Part shown: positions 22,840-35,159 of the stretch, one piece after another
Position numbering within the stretch: position 1 is the stretch's first letter
Layout of the letters: each line of letters begins with the position of its first letter
Source: Coenobita brevimanus
Taxonomy: Eukaryota > Arthropoda > Malacostraca > Decapoda > Coenobitidae
Direction: 5' to 3'
NCBI GenBank assembly: GCA_032717465.1
Contig: CM064683.1
Coordinates: 35,462,042-35,526,041, forward strand
DNA: 64,000 nucleotides
Made by a program: the position numbers and the translations under genes
Notes under the pieces: model-generated
What the model was told of the DNA's origin: nothing
Database searches by the model: none
What the model saw: the letters and a program-made list of their open reading frames with translations, nothing else

Positions 22840-25800
22840 CAGGGGTTTTCAGCCTGGGGTACGCCAAGAGTTGATCAGAGGTACGCCTATGACTCCAACG
22901 ATAATTTAGCAGATTCCTTTCTTAGAACAGGGGAATTAAATTATGCATAGAAAGAAACATGCCAAGTGACAAACTATATCATTAAAATACACACATAGAT
23001 TAACGTGAGATTATACTGACAATATGTGATTAGTTTTTGGCAATTTTTTTATCATTCTGGCAGTGTCTGAAACCCTTGACATCTATCCTGCAGGCTGCAG
23101 CGTATAGGCCTATCACTCTTCGCGGGGTCCTCAGACAGTGCTTCAGGAGCCGCGGTAAGCACTGATCTTTCATATATTTTTGGTAGAGTAATGGATCTCT
23201 TAGTCGCTTTCCATTCGTATTGTTTGCATCTCTGTAATGATGAAACTTTGCTAATTAAAAAGTCTATAAATAATTTAGTTGCTGAATATTCGTGAAATAT
23301 ACATAATTTTCTTTCGTATCTTACCTGTCATATGCGGTCGCAAATGTGTTTATCTTGTCTTTATCTGTCCATAGCTGTTTTTTTTTTTTTTTTAAATAAA
23401 CAGAGTGTTACAGTCCAACTTCGTTATTATTCTCGTTCTTAAAAACATCTTATGCCAACATTCCGTGCCTCTGCTAAATCTACTGCAGCCGAGCCTCTCT
23501 TAACCAAAGAAAATGAACGTGTTACATCAGTAGGTGCCTCCAGGTGGTAACAGTTTTCTGTTGCATCACTGAAAATTGGTTATTAAGCTTCATTTTGTTA
23601 TATCACTGAGGTGTCTTACTGAGCCACTATAAAACCGACGAAGCAGCACACTAATTCTGTACAGTGCCTTAGCCTATGCGCGACATGTCTAGACCATGAA
23701 CGAAATGTCTATAACTAACAAACCTTGGACTTTGGACTCTATGTGATATTTTCCCTTTGTTGCAGAATAGAGGCCGAAAAAAAAAAAAGTCGTTACAGTG
23801 AAGTATATATTAAGTGTGGATTGACAGTAATTGTAAAAAATGGAAATGAAATATCAAGGTGGGTCTCTTGTGCAAAAGTACTCTCCGTTGCTGCAATGCA
23901 GTCTACCTTGCCTCAGCGGCATTTGCACAGTTGTCACTAAGAAATACAAGGAAAAGATGTGGACTACTTCAAGGGCTGAGAAGCTTTTTTGAAGCAGTCG
24001 AGACTGGATCATTCAAGAAGTTTCCATCGGTCAAACAAAGCAGCTGTTAATGCTTCGTATCTAATTTCACTGAGGACTGCTCAGCAGAAAAAGGAAAATA
24101 ATAACTCATTCCATAGAAGAGACACTGATCTTGCCATCTACCAAAGACATAGTAAAGACTATGCTGGGAGAGGAGTATGCCAATACAGCAAGGTCAGACA
24201 ACGCTGTTCAGTGACGTATATCAGATATGCCTACAGATATCAAAGATCAAGTTGTTTCAGAAATGAAAACGCCCCTTGGGTATATTTACTATCTAGATGG
24301 ATGAAACCATAGACGTAGCTAACTGAACAATCGCTGGTGTGCACATGATACATTAAAGATGATGATATTAAAGAAGAGTTTCATTTTTGGCAATCCCTTG
24401 AAGCTTCGACTTCTGGTGCATATATCTTTGAAAACGTTTACTCTTTCTTTGAAAAAGAAGGACTACACGAATAATTTATGTGGTTGCACAACAGATGGAG
24501 TTCCTGCCATGCTAGGCATTCAGTCAGGGTTCCAAGGAAGAATAAAAGCAGCTAACAATAAGACAAAGGATATACACTGCATAATACACAAGCAGGTTCT
24601 GGCTTCTAAAACGCTGCCTACTGAACTAAAGAAGGTGCAGGATACTACAGTAAAGATGGTCAAATTAGTTAAGTCAAGTGCTCTTAATACCAAACTGTTT
24701 AGGCTTCTGTATTCAGACTTATATTCTGCACATGAAACTTTCTTGTATCACCCAGAAGTTTGATGGCTGTCTCGAGGAAATGTCGTGAAGAGGGTGTTTA
24801 AACTAAAAGAGGAACTGAAAGAGATCATCAGTCGCAATGGTAAACAGGAATCAAAGCTGTATTGCTCAGAGTTGTGTGATACAAAGTGGGTAACTCATCT
24901 TGCTTACCCGGTTGACAGATTTGCTCGCCTAAATAATCTCAACAGATCTTTGCAAGGGTCTGATGTTATTGTCACTGATTTTGTTAATAAGCTGAAGTTT
25001 ACAAATAAAATTAGAACTGTGGCAAGCGAGAGTTAAAAAAAAGAAAAAGAAAACGAAGCTGACATGTTTGAGGTACTATGACTTGCTGGACATCACTAAC
25101 GCAGATCAAGTGGCAACTCTGATAACCGAATATCTTCGCACACTACAAAATGAACCAGAGATACTTCCCATACTTGTCAGAAATGGATTTAAAACTAATT
25201 AGGAACCCTTTCAATACACATATTGCTTCTGTAGATGAGAAGATTCAAGAAAAAATTACTGAACTTGTGAATGGCTCTAGTGCTCGTGATCTCTTTGAAT
25301 AGGAATCTCTAATTCATTTCTGGTGTAAATCAGTCAGGACGTACCCACATGTTGTCGAGGAGGCTGTTCGCCTTATGTTACTCTTTCCTTCAACATACGT
25401 GAAACAGCATTTTCAAGCTTTCTTTTAATGAAATCAAAAATACGATCTCGATTGTCCGTGGAAGCTGATCTTCGATGTGCCTTACCCAAAACTGTTTCTC
25501 GAATTTCTAAGTTAGTAGATATAATGCAACATCAACCCACTCTTTAATGTTGCTTCGGCTTGAATAGTAAGATGTGACCTATTGATTTTAACTTATAAGT
25601 TGGGCAAGCAGCGTTTTTTTTTTCTTTTCTTGAACTTCTGTGACCATTTTAAGTGGAACAAGCAGGTAACTTTGATCATCTTATAATACACCGTACTATG
25701 GTATCACTGCAATTAAAATTATTTATCACATCTAGCAAAAATAAATCACCCATCCATTTAGTCGCTATTCAGAAACACGAAAATGCTGGTCTTATAATTT

Positions 25801-25860
25801 AAACCTTCGGATTTTTTTTTTTTAGGGGGGGGGGCCGCAGAAAATAATGAAACTCCTTTG
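22840..25860 (+). mobile_element. hAT-type DNA transposon relic (ZBED5-like)
   Basis: The left end reads CAGGGGTTTTCAGCCTGGGG, the classic terminal motif of hAT/Charlie-like elements (CAGGGGT...CCTGGGG). The interior carries a broken transposase (separate entry). The right end near 25,830-25,860 has a G10-ccgcag block of the kind found inside the 3' end of such elements, but a matching terminal inverted repeat is badly degraded and I see no 8-bp target duplication. The right boundary is therefore approximate. It lies opposite in strand to the host gene. Confidence 0.65.
23765..25545 (+). pseudogene. hAT transposase pseudogene, ZBED5/SCAND3-like
   Basis: Fragments in all three frames reconstruct the family order. 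A BED-finger region (23,790-23,940) reads YIKCG..VIVKNG, then RWVSCAKVLS and a final HLHSCH; the first finger Cys appears to be Trp. A linker follows (23,989-24,120). A broken LDG/DE-region lies near 24,290. The catalytic-core segment FEKEGLHE..CTTDGVPAMLG and CIIHKQVLASKTLP is at 24,440-24,630. A TKLFRLLYSDL..HETFLYHPEV segment runs to 24,763. After a stop, SRGNVVKRVFKLKEEL continues to 25,036. The C-terminal hAT dimerisation region (about 25,370-25,545) keeps LLFPSTYV..HFQAF and SKIRSRLSVEADLR. Multiple stops and frameshifts rule out activity. Confidence 0.85.
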
Positions 25861-25954
25861 TCTCAGTATCACACATTGCGAGGTGGTGGCCGAGTGGGCA
25901 GTGTGGGCAAGATAATGAAAGGCTTGTTCGTGTAATTGAACAACTAGGTAGGAA

Positions 25955-25955
<1 letters not shown>
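25861..25955. other. No recognisable feature
   Basis: Short unique stretch after the hAT relic. Confidence 0.4.
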
Positions 25956-26016
<61 letters not shown>

Positions 26017-26260
26017 CGGTATTTTTGTCTATGTCTGTCTGACAGCCTGTCTGTCTGCCTCCCTATCTTTGCGTCTGTATTTGTGTCTGTCTGTCTAACA
26101 GTCCGCCTCTCTGACTGCCTATCTTTGCATCTGTCTGTCTCTATGTGTGTTATTGTCTATACTGTATATATGTCTGTGTGATGGTGTATATATCTGTGTA
26201 TATATCTCTTTGTGGGCATGTGCGTGTGTGTCAGTCCATGAGTGTGTGAGTGTGTGTGTT
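25956..26260. repeat. (GT)n and GTCT-rich microsatellite tract
   Basis: A (GT) run at 25,956-26,010 is followed by about 250 bp of imperfect tctgtctg, tgtgtata and gtgtgt motifs. Confidence 0.93.
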
Positions 26261-26452
26261 GGGGGGAGGGGGGATGGCTGTCAGATTTTGCGTGGATGTC
26301 GGCACTGAATTCACCGAAGCGTGTAGTCAATTATATGACAAAAGGGTTTGTTATATGACAAAAGCGTTTGTTCTCTTATTCGGGAAGTAATTCACAAAAA
26401 CACCTGCCACACTTCATGAAAAGAACCCACTTATAGCCTACACAGAGCACAG

Positions 26453-27650
<1,198 letters not shown>

Positions 27651-27749
27651 GCTAAAAAAACAATAAAATAATAAAACAAGGAAAAGACACTATGTAGATA
27701 AGACATAACCTTAGAAAATCAATAAAACATAGGAGAAAGTGTATAAAAT

Positions 27750-28285
27750 TTAATGTCATGCAATAGACCAATACGAGTCAAAAATAACATTAGCCGGTTC
27801 ACAGAAGAGTCCAGGATAAACTTAAAATATCGGCTCAAAGAGATGGACGGCCAGGACAAAATAGAGAAGGACGAGAACACTAATATAAGGAGGGCAGTCG
27901 AGAAAATATTAAAGAACTGACAAAGTCGTGTCACAATTCCATCAAAGTGGAGGAGGATCTTCAGACATCAAATGGCCATGGGTCAAACGGGACACACAAT
28001 CCAGAAACGTGCCAAGGTTGTCTCCCAGTGGCGAGTACGACGACAAAGGGGGGACCAAGGTGTCACGATGGGTTTAATGGCATGAAGTTTAGCACAGGTA
28101 GCTCAGGACCAGCTAGACAACCAGCGCTGATTACGAAGCTTCGAGATGGCATGAAAGAAGTCTGACACCGGGAAAGAACGGAAATGTATGAGGGATGATC
28201 TGATGGTAGTACGAGCTGGTAAGACATTCATGGCCTCATTGTCAGGGATACCAAAATTACTAGGTATCCAACGGAACCATACAGA
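27750..28285 (-). pseudogene. I-type LINE ORF2, C-terminal region
   Basis: Minus-strand reading gives WFRWIPSNFGIPDNEA, the end of RNase H, in which the usual His (GH) and last Asp (NEAADR) are changed to Asn. It continues through SDFF..ISKLRNQRWLSSWS, KLHAIKPIVTPWS..CRRTRHWE, LARFWI and ends FLTRIGLLHDIKF. This is the conserved tail of arthropod RNase H-bearing LINEs. Interrupted by stops. Confidence 0.75.
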
Positions 28286-28741
28286 CTAATGATTCACCGA
28301 CAATCGGAACAGCCATTCTAGAATCCGAAGGACAATAGGGTAAGACGGTGAGGCCAAACGCAGCAGGAAAAGAGCAGTGCGTGAGTCTGAAAGCAAAATA
28401 AATGATTTAGAAGGATAAATGTGAGTCTGCTGCACAGCAACCAGCAATGAATAAAGTTCAACTGTTAAAACGGCAGCAACCTGAGGTAGGTTGTATGCAT
28501 AAGAGCGATCAGAAAAGGAGACTGCAAATCCCGTACCCCTAGATGTCTTAGAACCGTCAGCATAAACATGAATAGCAGAAGAGTGTACACATGAATGAGC
28601 AAAAAAGGACAAATGAAGAGTGGTAACTGAAGCAGGGGATTTTGAGAAAGGCAAAATCAAATAACAGACAGTCGGACATTGTAAGAACCAGGGAGGAAAG
28701 ATGGCTGGGTGGAACAAAACAATATTTTCGACTTCAAGCAT
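28286..28741 (-). pseudogene. I-type LINE RNase H domain
   Basis: An open stretch of 151 codons with RNase HI landmarks: IHVYADGSKTSRG (first Asp, residue 62), AAVLTVELYSLLVAV (Glu 95) and FILLSDSRTALFLL (Asp 119). RNase H would remove the RNA template during target-primed reverse transcription. The fourth acidic position lies in the next entry and is mutated. Confidence 0.85.
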
Positions 28742-30240
28742 AAAAGAAGCAAGAAACTGAACACGAAGAGAACAAGGAGGACTGGTGAGGGGGTAAAGGA
28801 GAAGTAACCCCTCGACGGAGGGAGGTAAATGGAGGACTGATTTGCCAGGAAGCTGATGAAGCTGGGGATAATAATGGGGGGATAAAGGTGCCCATCAGCG
28901 ACATAGAAAATGGATCCCTGACTCGACATAGAGGCTGTCAACTGGAAAAGATTTAAAAGCACCACGAGCTAATCGGATACAAAGATGATGGACAGAATCT
29001 AACTGACACAAGACATTAGTGGATGAAGGAGTAAATCTGACATCCACCATTTAATTCTGACTAACAAATAATCTTATGTAGATGTAGCAGTATTAGGATC
29101 TACACCCAAAGACACATAGGACAAGGTCTGGAGCAGGTGGAGGGATTGGAGGGCAGAAACTCTTAAAGAGGAGATATGTGCATTCCAAGTCAATCAACAG
29201 TCAAAAACGAGGCCAAAGAATGTAAAGATCGATAAGGAAGCGATGAATTGTAAAGAGTGAGAGGTGGTTGAAGGATATGGCAACGTCGAGTGAAAGTGAT
29301 TGCAAATGACCTGTAGGTGGAGAACCGGATGCCATGAGTCGTTGCCTAATGTGAAGCTTTGATAATTGCTAATCACATAAGGTGTTGCAGTGTATTCATA
29401 TTAGAACCAGCGGCAAATACTGCAAAATTGTAGACGTGTAAAGATGAATGTACACTTGATAAAAGGAAAGAGATGTCATTAACGGCAATAACAAAAGGTG
29501 TGGTGCTAAGAACACAGCCTTGTGAAATACCTTCACACAATGGAAAGGAAGGAGATAGTGAACCACATGCATAGATATGAAATTTTCTGTTGGATAATAA
29601 GTATTTTTTTTTTTCAGTAAAACCCCTCATATTACCATCAACATCAAAAGAATGAATTGTATGGAGGTAATATATTTCTAGGTCACATCACAGGCTTTCT
29701 CAAGATCAAAAGAAACAGCAAGGATGGAGTCATTGCATTAAAACACAGACCAAATATAAATTTCCAACAGGATTAAAGGGTCTAAAGCACATCGCGAAGG
29801 CTAAAACCCAAGCTGCACTGGTAAAAGAAGTTGACGAGATTACAATATCCACATAAGCCTAATAGTGACCATGCGTTCAAGGACCTTACAAAGCCAGCTT
29901 CTCAAGGCAACTGGACGAAAGTTTTGTGGCAGATTATCATCTCTGAATGGTTTAAGGAAGGGCATAATTAAGGCTACACTCAGGCACTAGGAAAAGTACC
30001 TTCAGACCAGACCCTATAAAGTGCCAGCAGGACGCGGACAGTATCTACAGAGCGATGTTTCAGCATTTTGTAATGAATGCCATCGAAGCCTCTACTTGTA
30101 ACCCTACAGGCACATAGAGCAAACCGTAACTTAGAAAGGGGAAATGAAGCATTATAAGACTCTGCAGAAGACGGCTGGAACATAATTACAACACGTTCAG
30201 TAACAGAGCGAAGAGTATAGAATTCAGCAGGCAGGTGAGA
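28742..30240 (-). pseudogene. I-type LINE reverse transcriptase domain
   Basis: Minus-strand fragments follow RT order. KLRFALCACRVTSRGFDGIHYKMLKH (fingers) is at 29,980-30,183. An AVSFDLEKACD palm block lies at about 29,690-29,720. SLSPSFPLCEGISQGCVLSTTPF..AVNDI is at 29,400-29,560. The catalytic YVDD position reads HVYNF (about 29,420-29,435), so both Asp are lost. FFGLVFD.LTWNAHISSLRVSALQSL (thumb) lies near 29,150-29,210. Dead by sequence. Confidence 0.82.
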
Positions 30241-30274
30241 GCCAATACTATCTATCTATCTATTGCCAGACGCC

Positions 30275-31177
30275 TCAATCCCGTTTGGGGTGGCCACAAA
30301 CAAATCGCCTCCAAGTCACCCTGTCCCCCGCCATTTCACTGCCCTGCTCCCAACTCACACCCCCCTCTCTCATATACCTCTCCACCCCATCCCTCCATCT
30401 CATCCTCGGCCTCCCCCTCCCTCTTCCCCCCTCCACCTCACTCACATACACTCTCTTCGTCAGTCTTTCACCCTCCATCATCTCCACATGGCCAAACCAC
30501 CTCAGTGTGTTCCTCATAACACTTCCTATCACATCCACATCCACACCACAACGCTCCTTTATATCCTCATTCGTCAGCCTGTCTCTCCACGTGACTCCAC
30601 AGGCTCCTCTTAAATAACTCATTTCCACTGCTCTCACTCTTGACTTGTGTCCTTCCAACAATGTCCAAGCTTCACTTCCGTACGTTAGAGTTGGTATCAC
30701 AATACTGTCATGTAGTAACTTTTTCACTTCCATGCTCACTTCCCTGTTTCTTATCACTGCTTTCAAGGAACCAGCAACCTTTCTTCCCTGCTGTACCCTT
30801 TCAAGCACTTCACCCTCCAAACCTCCATCCTTACTCATCACACTACCCAAATACTTAAACGTACTCACATTTTCCAATTCCTCACCATCCAACCTCGCTG
30901 TACATTCACTAACTTCACCTCTCTCAAAGACCATCACTTTACTCTTCCCTATATTCACCTTTAGGTTCCGTTTCTTACACACTCTCTCAAACTCATCCAC
31001 CAAGCCTTGCAGCTCCCCTTCGTCTTCACTCAACAACACAGTATCATCTGCAAACAACAGTACAGGGAGTTTCCAAACACTATCCTCTCTCACCAGGGCC
31101 ACTCCAACATCCACTACCCTACCTTGTACCTCTTTTATTACCCCATCCATGTACAGATTGAACAACCATGGAGACAT
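30275..31177 (-). pseudogene. RTE LINE ORF, RT C-terminal part
   Basis: 300 codons. They start with MSPWLFNLYMDGV just after an in-frame stop, then the catalytic FADD (residues 42-45, VLLFADDTVLL). The thumb block KVNIGKSKVMVF, then ST.KYLGSVMS and LTYGSEAWTL follow. The family-specific RWFGHVEMMEGERL and GRGRGRPRMRWRDGVERYM come before the C-terminus RFVCGHPKRD. RT copies element RNA at nicked target DNA. The TGA at 31,181-31,183 replaces the expected Cys of GL.QGCVMSPW, so this and the next entry are one ORF split by one nonsense codon. Confidence 0.9.
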
Positions 31178-31180
31178 GAC

Positions 31181-32152
31181 TCATCCCTGTTTCAAACCAA
31201 TTTTCAAAGAGAAAAATTCACTTAGTTCACCATCCACACGCACTGCAGCCTTCGCACCATCGTACATACTCTTCACAGCATTCAACAACTTCCCATCTAC
31301 TCCATAGATTCTTAATACTTTCCACAATCCTTGTCTATCCACCCTGTCATATGCTTTCTCCAAATCCATGAAAGCTGCATACAACTTCTTTCCCTTCTCT
31401 AGAAACTTTTCCACTAAAGATCTAAGAATGAATATCTGATCTACACAACCTCTTCCCTTCCTAAAGCCTCCCTGTTCTTCTCCAACTAATTTCTCTGTTC
31501 TTTCTCTAACTCTGTCTATAAGTATCCTACCATACTCTTTTCCTATTATACTAAGAAGACAAATGCCCCTATGATTACCACACACTTCTTTTTCCCCTTT
31601 TCCTTTGTACAAGGGAATAATTATACCTGACTTCCAATCCTCCGGGACTCTACCTTCCTCCCAGGCCAATCTGCACATCTTCCACATCCATTCTACTACC
31701 ATCTCTCCCCCATGCTTCAGCATTTCACCACACACTCCATCAATTCCTGGGGCTTTCCCCGATTTTACTTTCTTCATTGCTTCCGCAACTTCTATCCTAC
31801 TGATTTCTTCCTGTCTTCTCACCTCCCTCCTTCTCCCAGCCATTCCCCAGCCACTTATACTCGCATTACTTCCATCCTCTACGTTCAACAATTCCTTAAA
31901 GTGTTCTCTCCATCTGCTCACTTTTTCTCCCTTCTCCACTAGTAATCTACCATTTTTATCTTTCACTCCCCTGCTAACTTCACTTCCACCCTGTCTTACT
32001 CTTTTCACTTCTCTCCAGAACATTTTCTTACAGTCCCTCCACTTTACACTCAAATTCCTTCCAAATTCCTCATCCACTCTCTTCTTACTCTCTCTTACTA
32101 ATCTTTTCACCTCTCTTCCTTTCCACATATAACTCTCTCTTCCGCCTCTCAA
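31181..32152 (-). pseudogene. RTE LINE ORF, RT N-terminal part
   Basis: 323 codons. They hold KSGKAPGIDGVCGEMLKHGG, IIPLYKGKGEK, NHRGICLLSIIGKEYGRIL, EEQGGFRKGRGCVDQIF and the first catalytic Asp in AAFMDLEKAYDRVDR, ending in KIGLKQG before the TGA. The N-terminal part of this open frame is out of frame with the true ORF. The endonuclease-side frame (next entry) must switch near 32,115-32,130, where one-base length change in a pyrimidine-rich tract is likely. Confidence 0.9.
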
Positions 32153-32867
32153 CTTCTTCCACGCCCCTATTTCTCATCCATTCATTGTATGCGTTCTTCT
32201 TTTGTGCCACAGCCTGTTTCACCTCTTCAGTCCACCATGCTGTTCCTTGCACCCCCCTCCGTCTTCTCTTCCTTCCACACACCACATCACATGCTGCACA
32301 TATTTCTTCTGTAAATATCTTACACATACCTTCCACATCTCCCATCTGCTCCAATTCATATTTGCCCAATCGTTCCTCCACTTCTCTCTTATACTCTGCC
32401 TTTTTCTCATCCTCTTGTAACCTTTCCACTCTCCTTGCAACTACTTCTTCCTCTCGTCTTTCCCTTCTTCTATTCCTCCATCTTACTTGCATCCTAATTC
32501 TGGCCACCACCAAGTAGTGGTCAGAAAGTCCACTCCCCCAACCTCTATACACTCTTGCATCCTTTACACATCTTCGCATCCTTTCATCCACACACACATA
32601 ATCAATCATTGCCTTCCTTTCATTCAGTTCACCACCCACCCTTCTCATCACTCGCCATGTATACCTGTGGATCATTTTATGCCTGAAGAGGGTATTGGCT
32701 ATCACCAACCCCCTCCCAGCACAAATGTCCACTAACGCACTGCCATTCTCATCTATCTCAGCAGGCACACCCCACTCACCAACTATTCCATCCACCTTCA
32801 CATTACCAACTTTACCATTCATATCACCAATCAATACTGATTTCACTAAATGAAGCCCCCATTGCAT
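32085..32867 (-). pseudogene. RTE LINE ORF, endonuclease part (5'-truncated)
   Basis: 260 codons. They hold the C-terminal half of an AP-like endonuclease: VLIGDMNGKVGN (the D-x-N motif), WGVP..DENG.ALVDICA, HKMIHRYTWR, IDYVCVDERM and the catalytic GLSDHYLVVARI, followed by an Arg/Glu-rich linker. The endonuclease N-terminus with the metal-binding Asn and Glu is missing because the copy is 5'-truncated. A separate fragment of that missing part occurs at 62,783-63,110. Confidence 0.88.
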
Positions 32868-32868
32868 C

Positions 32869-33012
32869 TGTTACTGAAACAGAATCAGAATCCAAAGTAG
32901 CCTACCATTTAGATGGAGGACGAGCAAGAGAGGGAGCAGGCTCACTTGCAATCTTATAAGGGACCAAACTGCTTGAAAGGGGAAGGAATAGTTAATGGAA
33001 GAGGCATAAGAG

Positions 33013-33069
<57 letters not shown>

Positions 33070-33310
33070 CTTCTAACTGTTTGAGAAAAAAACTGCAGTT
33101 GCCTACGGAAAAGAATAAGATGGAGAATATGATCACTTATAAGTCATTTACGGCAATAGCTCTTCCACTTAGCATTTAACACACAAGGCCTTGGAACATG
33201 CACTGTCCGCCATTGTGAACATTTAGAAGCAACCAAGTGCGTAGATGGAGGAATCACCACATGGTCTGCCCAAAACACTGTACCAGTAAAAGAATCAGGC
33301 ATATCCTGGA
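32869..33310 (-). pseudogene. I-type LINE, EN-RT linker, with (CT)n run
   Basis: Minus-strand reading gives DSFTGTVFWADHVVIPPSTH and RPCVLNAKWKSYCRK, the linker typical of the I-type LINE ORF2, then DSDSVSVTDA just before the RTE insertion. A perfect (CT) run at 33,018-33,066 interrupts the frame and was probably gained after insertion. Confidence 0.65.
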
Positions 33311-33600
33311 CATCACCAGTTGGGAAAAAAGACGAAGTTGCAGTAAGAATGGACATCACCAGCTGGGGAAAAAAGGTAGGGTTGCAGTAAGAATGGACAT
33401 CACCAGCTGGGAAAATAGTTAAAGTTGCAGTTATGAATGGGCATCACCAGCTGAGAAAAAAAAAAAAGACAAAGTTGCAGTAAGAATGGACATTACCAGC
33501 TGGAAAAAAAAAGAAAAAAAAAAAGATAGTGTTGCAGTAAGAATGGACATCACCAGCTGGGAAAAAGAAGGTAAAGTTGCAGTAAAAAGGGAGGAAGTGG
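33311..33600. repeat. Minisatellite of 43-58 bp units expanded inside the LINE
   Basis: Six units beginning gttgcagt(aa)gaatg at about 33,337, 33,381, 33,424, 33,473, 33,531 and 33,575. All contain 'ggacatcaccagctggg' and a variable A-run that accounts for most length change. The unit derives from LINE coding sequence at this position and disrupts ORF2 spacing. Confidence 0.85.
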
Positions 33601-34750
33601 GCCAGTCAACTTTATCACAACACCAGTGTAGAAGACGTGGGATGGGAGAGTTAGATGCAAGGCATAAGAATATTGAAAAATGATCATTGCAGTGACAACA
33701 GTTTACGACAGACCAATAAAAATCTATGGCATGGACAGGAAAACAAAGTGAGAGGTCAAGGCATAAGAAAGAAAAAATCCGGGCAGCAAAGTGGGTATGG
33801 TTGCCACTGTTAAAAATAAAAGGATCATGGGTGGAAATAAAGCCTGGGGTAAATGGCCACATGGATTGATGACAATGTTGTCCCAAGGGGTATGCCTGCA
33901 GTTAAAATCTCTAGATAAAACAAGTGGAGAGGAGAGATGAAGACAATAAGTCTCCAGAAGCACAGATGTTAATAAGTACAGGAGGAGAAAATAGATATAA
34001 TCAATCATTATCCCATGACCAAGGAACACTCATGCCAGAATACAAGGGACTGAGGTAGGGTGCAGTAAAGATCATACGGGACAGTATGAAGGAGTAAAAT
34101 AGAGATGCTACAAAGTGAATGAAGGAAACTAATAAAAATGTAACTAGGGATAAAAACAGGTAGTCATGTTAAATGAAACAAATTACCGTAGGTTGGATGG
34201 CAGACAGCAAATGTAAATCATTACAATAAAGATAAACACTTTGCATATTCCACTGTAGTATGGGCATAAATCCAAGGAATAAAAACAATTAAAGACTAGG
34301 GTAAGAAAAAAAAACTGTGGCAGGAAAGGAAGACAGGCATTTTGTGCTAACAGTCAGGATGGCAGAGGCAGCTGGTGACTGCAAATAGGACGAGTGGCCG
34401 GAATACTGGGCCATTCCTCAAAAAGGACACAGACTGTCAAGCAGGAATAAAAGGGAAACGAGACACAGGCATAGTAAGGAACCTGGTAGAAGGTAAAGAC
34501 GAGGGGAGAGGAGGGTACCGGGTATCCAGAGGGAACAGAAGACGCATGGGGAGAGTGGGGAATATGAGGTGGTGACGACGATATGAGAGGCGACAAGACA
34601 GAAGTGGACGGGAGTCGGAGGGAGATGTGTGGGAACAGGGTGTAGCTTAACAAACAGAAAAAGGTGGAGGAGAGGACTGGGAGGATCCAGGAATATCAAC
34701 ACCATCAGTGGTGACAGAGAAGCCAGGTGTACATAATTATTGGGGACATG
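33601..34750 (-). pseudogene. I-type LINE endonuclease domain
   Basis: Minus frames show SRDFNCRHTPWDN (the GDFN motif, Gly changed), INPCGHL, SGNHTHFAARIFSFLCLDLSLC and the terminal SVVNCCHCNDHFSIFL (SDH changed to NDH). All fit an AP-type endonuclease that would nick target DNA. Upstream to 34,750 the frame is heavily damaged (for example SYSPLSPCV, SVSFLRNGPVF) and only weakly recognisable. Several frameshifts. Confidence 0.75.
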
Positions 34751-34754
34751 CTAG

Positions 34755-35157
34755 GAAGAAGGAACCAAAGGCCACGAGCCCGCAATAACTGTTCCTTCCA
34801 AGAGAAAAACAAAATACAAGAGAGCGCCAAATTCAAGATCCGATCATTTCGAGATGCCTGGACACACTGCGTTTGAAAGACTAGAGATCATGGCTAGCAG
34901 GAAATACAGACAGAGGGAGACAGTTCCAGAGTTGACCTGTTGCATAAATGAAAGACTGGGAGTAACGGTTAACTCTTGCATTAGAGAGTTGGACAGAAAA
35001 GGGATGAGAGTTTGCTGCTAGATGGGTGCTACTCGCCCGTCGTAGAGGTGGAGGAATGCAAGCAGACAGTTCAGAGGAGCAGTGATCATTGAGATAGCGA
35101 TAGAAAAGAGATAAAGATGCAACAGTGCGGCAAAGAGACAGAGGTTGCAGGGGGCCA
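34755..35157 (-). mobile_element. 3' fragment of the third LINE family, inserted in gag/EN
   Basis: The minus strand matches 60,100-60,530 plus strand. It has a 'ctaatgcaagagttaaccgttactcc' type block encoding SNARVNRYSQSFIYATGQLWN, then LPLSVFPAS, SFKRSVSRHLEM, and a 3' tail rich in 'ttgtattttgtttttctcttgg'. It sits between the gag and endonuclease parts of the I-type LINE, same orientation, so it is a later insertion. No A-tail is retained. Confidence 0.8.
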
Positions 35158-35159
35158 GT

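Larger units (their letters stand above)
30245..32868 (-). mobile_element. RTE-clade LINE, 5'-truncated, nested in the I-type LINE
   Basis: About 2.6 kb from inside the endonuclease to the 3' end. It ends with a minimal 3' UTR (the stop follows GHPKRD, then 'ggcgtctggcaa') and a (TAGA)n tail at 30,249-30,263. The flanks on both sides are I-type LINE coding sequence, so it inserted into that element. A short microsatellite tail and tiny 3' UTR are typical of RTE elements. Only one nonsense change and one frameshift are visible, making this the youngest LINE copy here. Confidence 0.9.

Noticed and set aside
30645..31307. 220-codon plus open frame
   Set aside because: Antisense shadow of the RTE reverse transcriptase, which has clear motifs on the minus strand.
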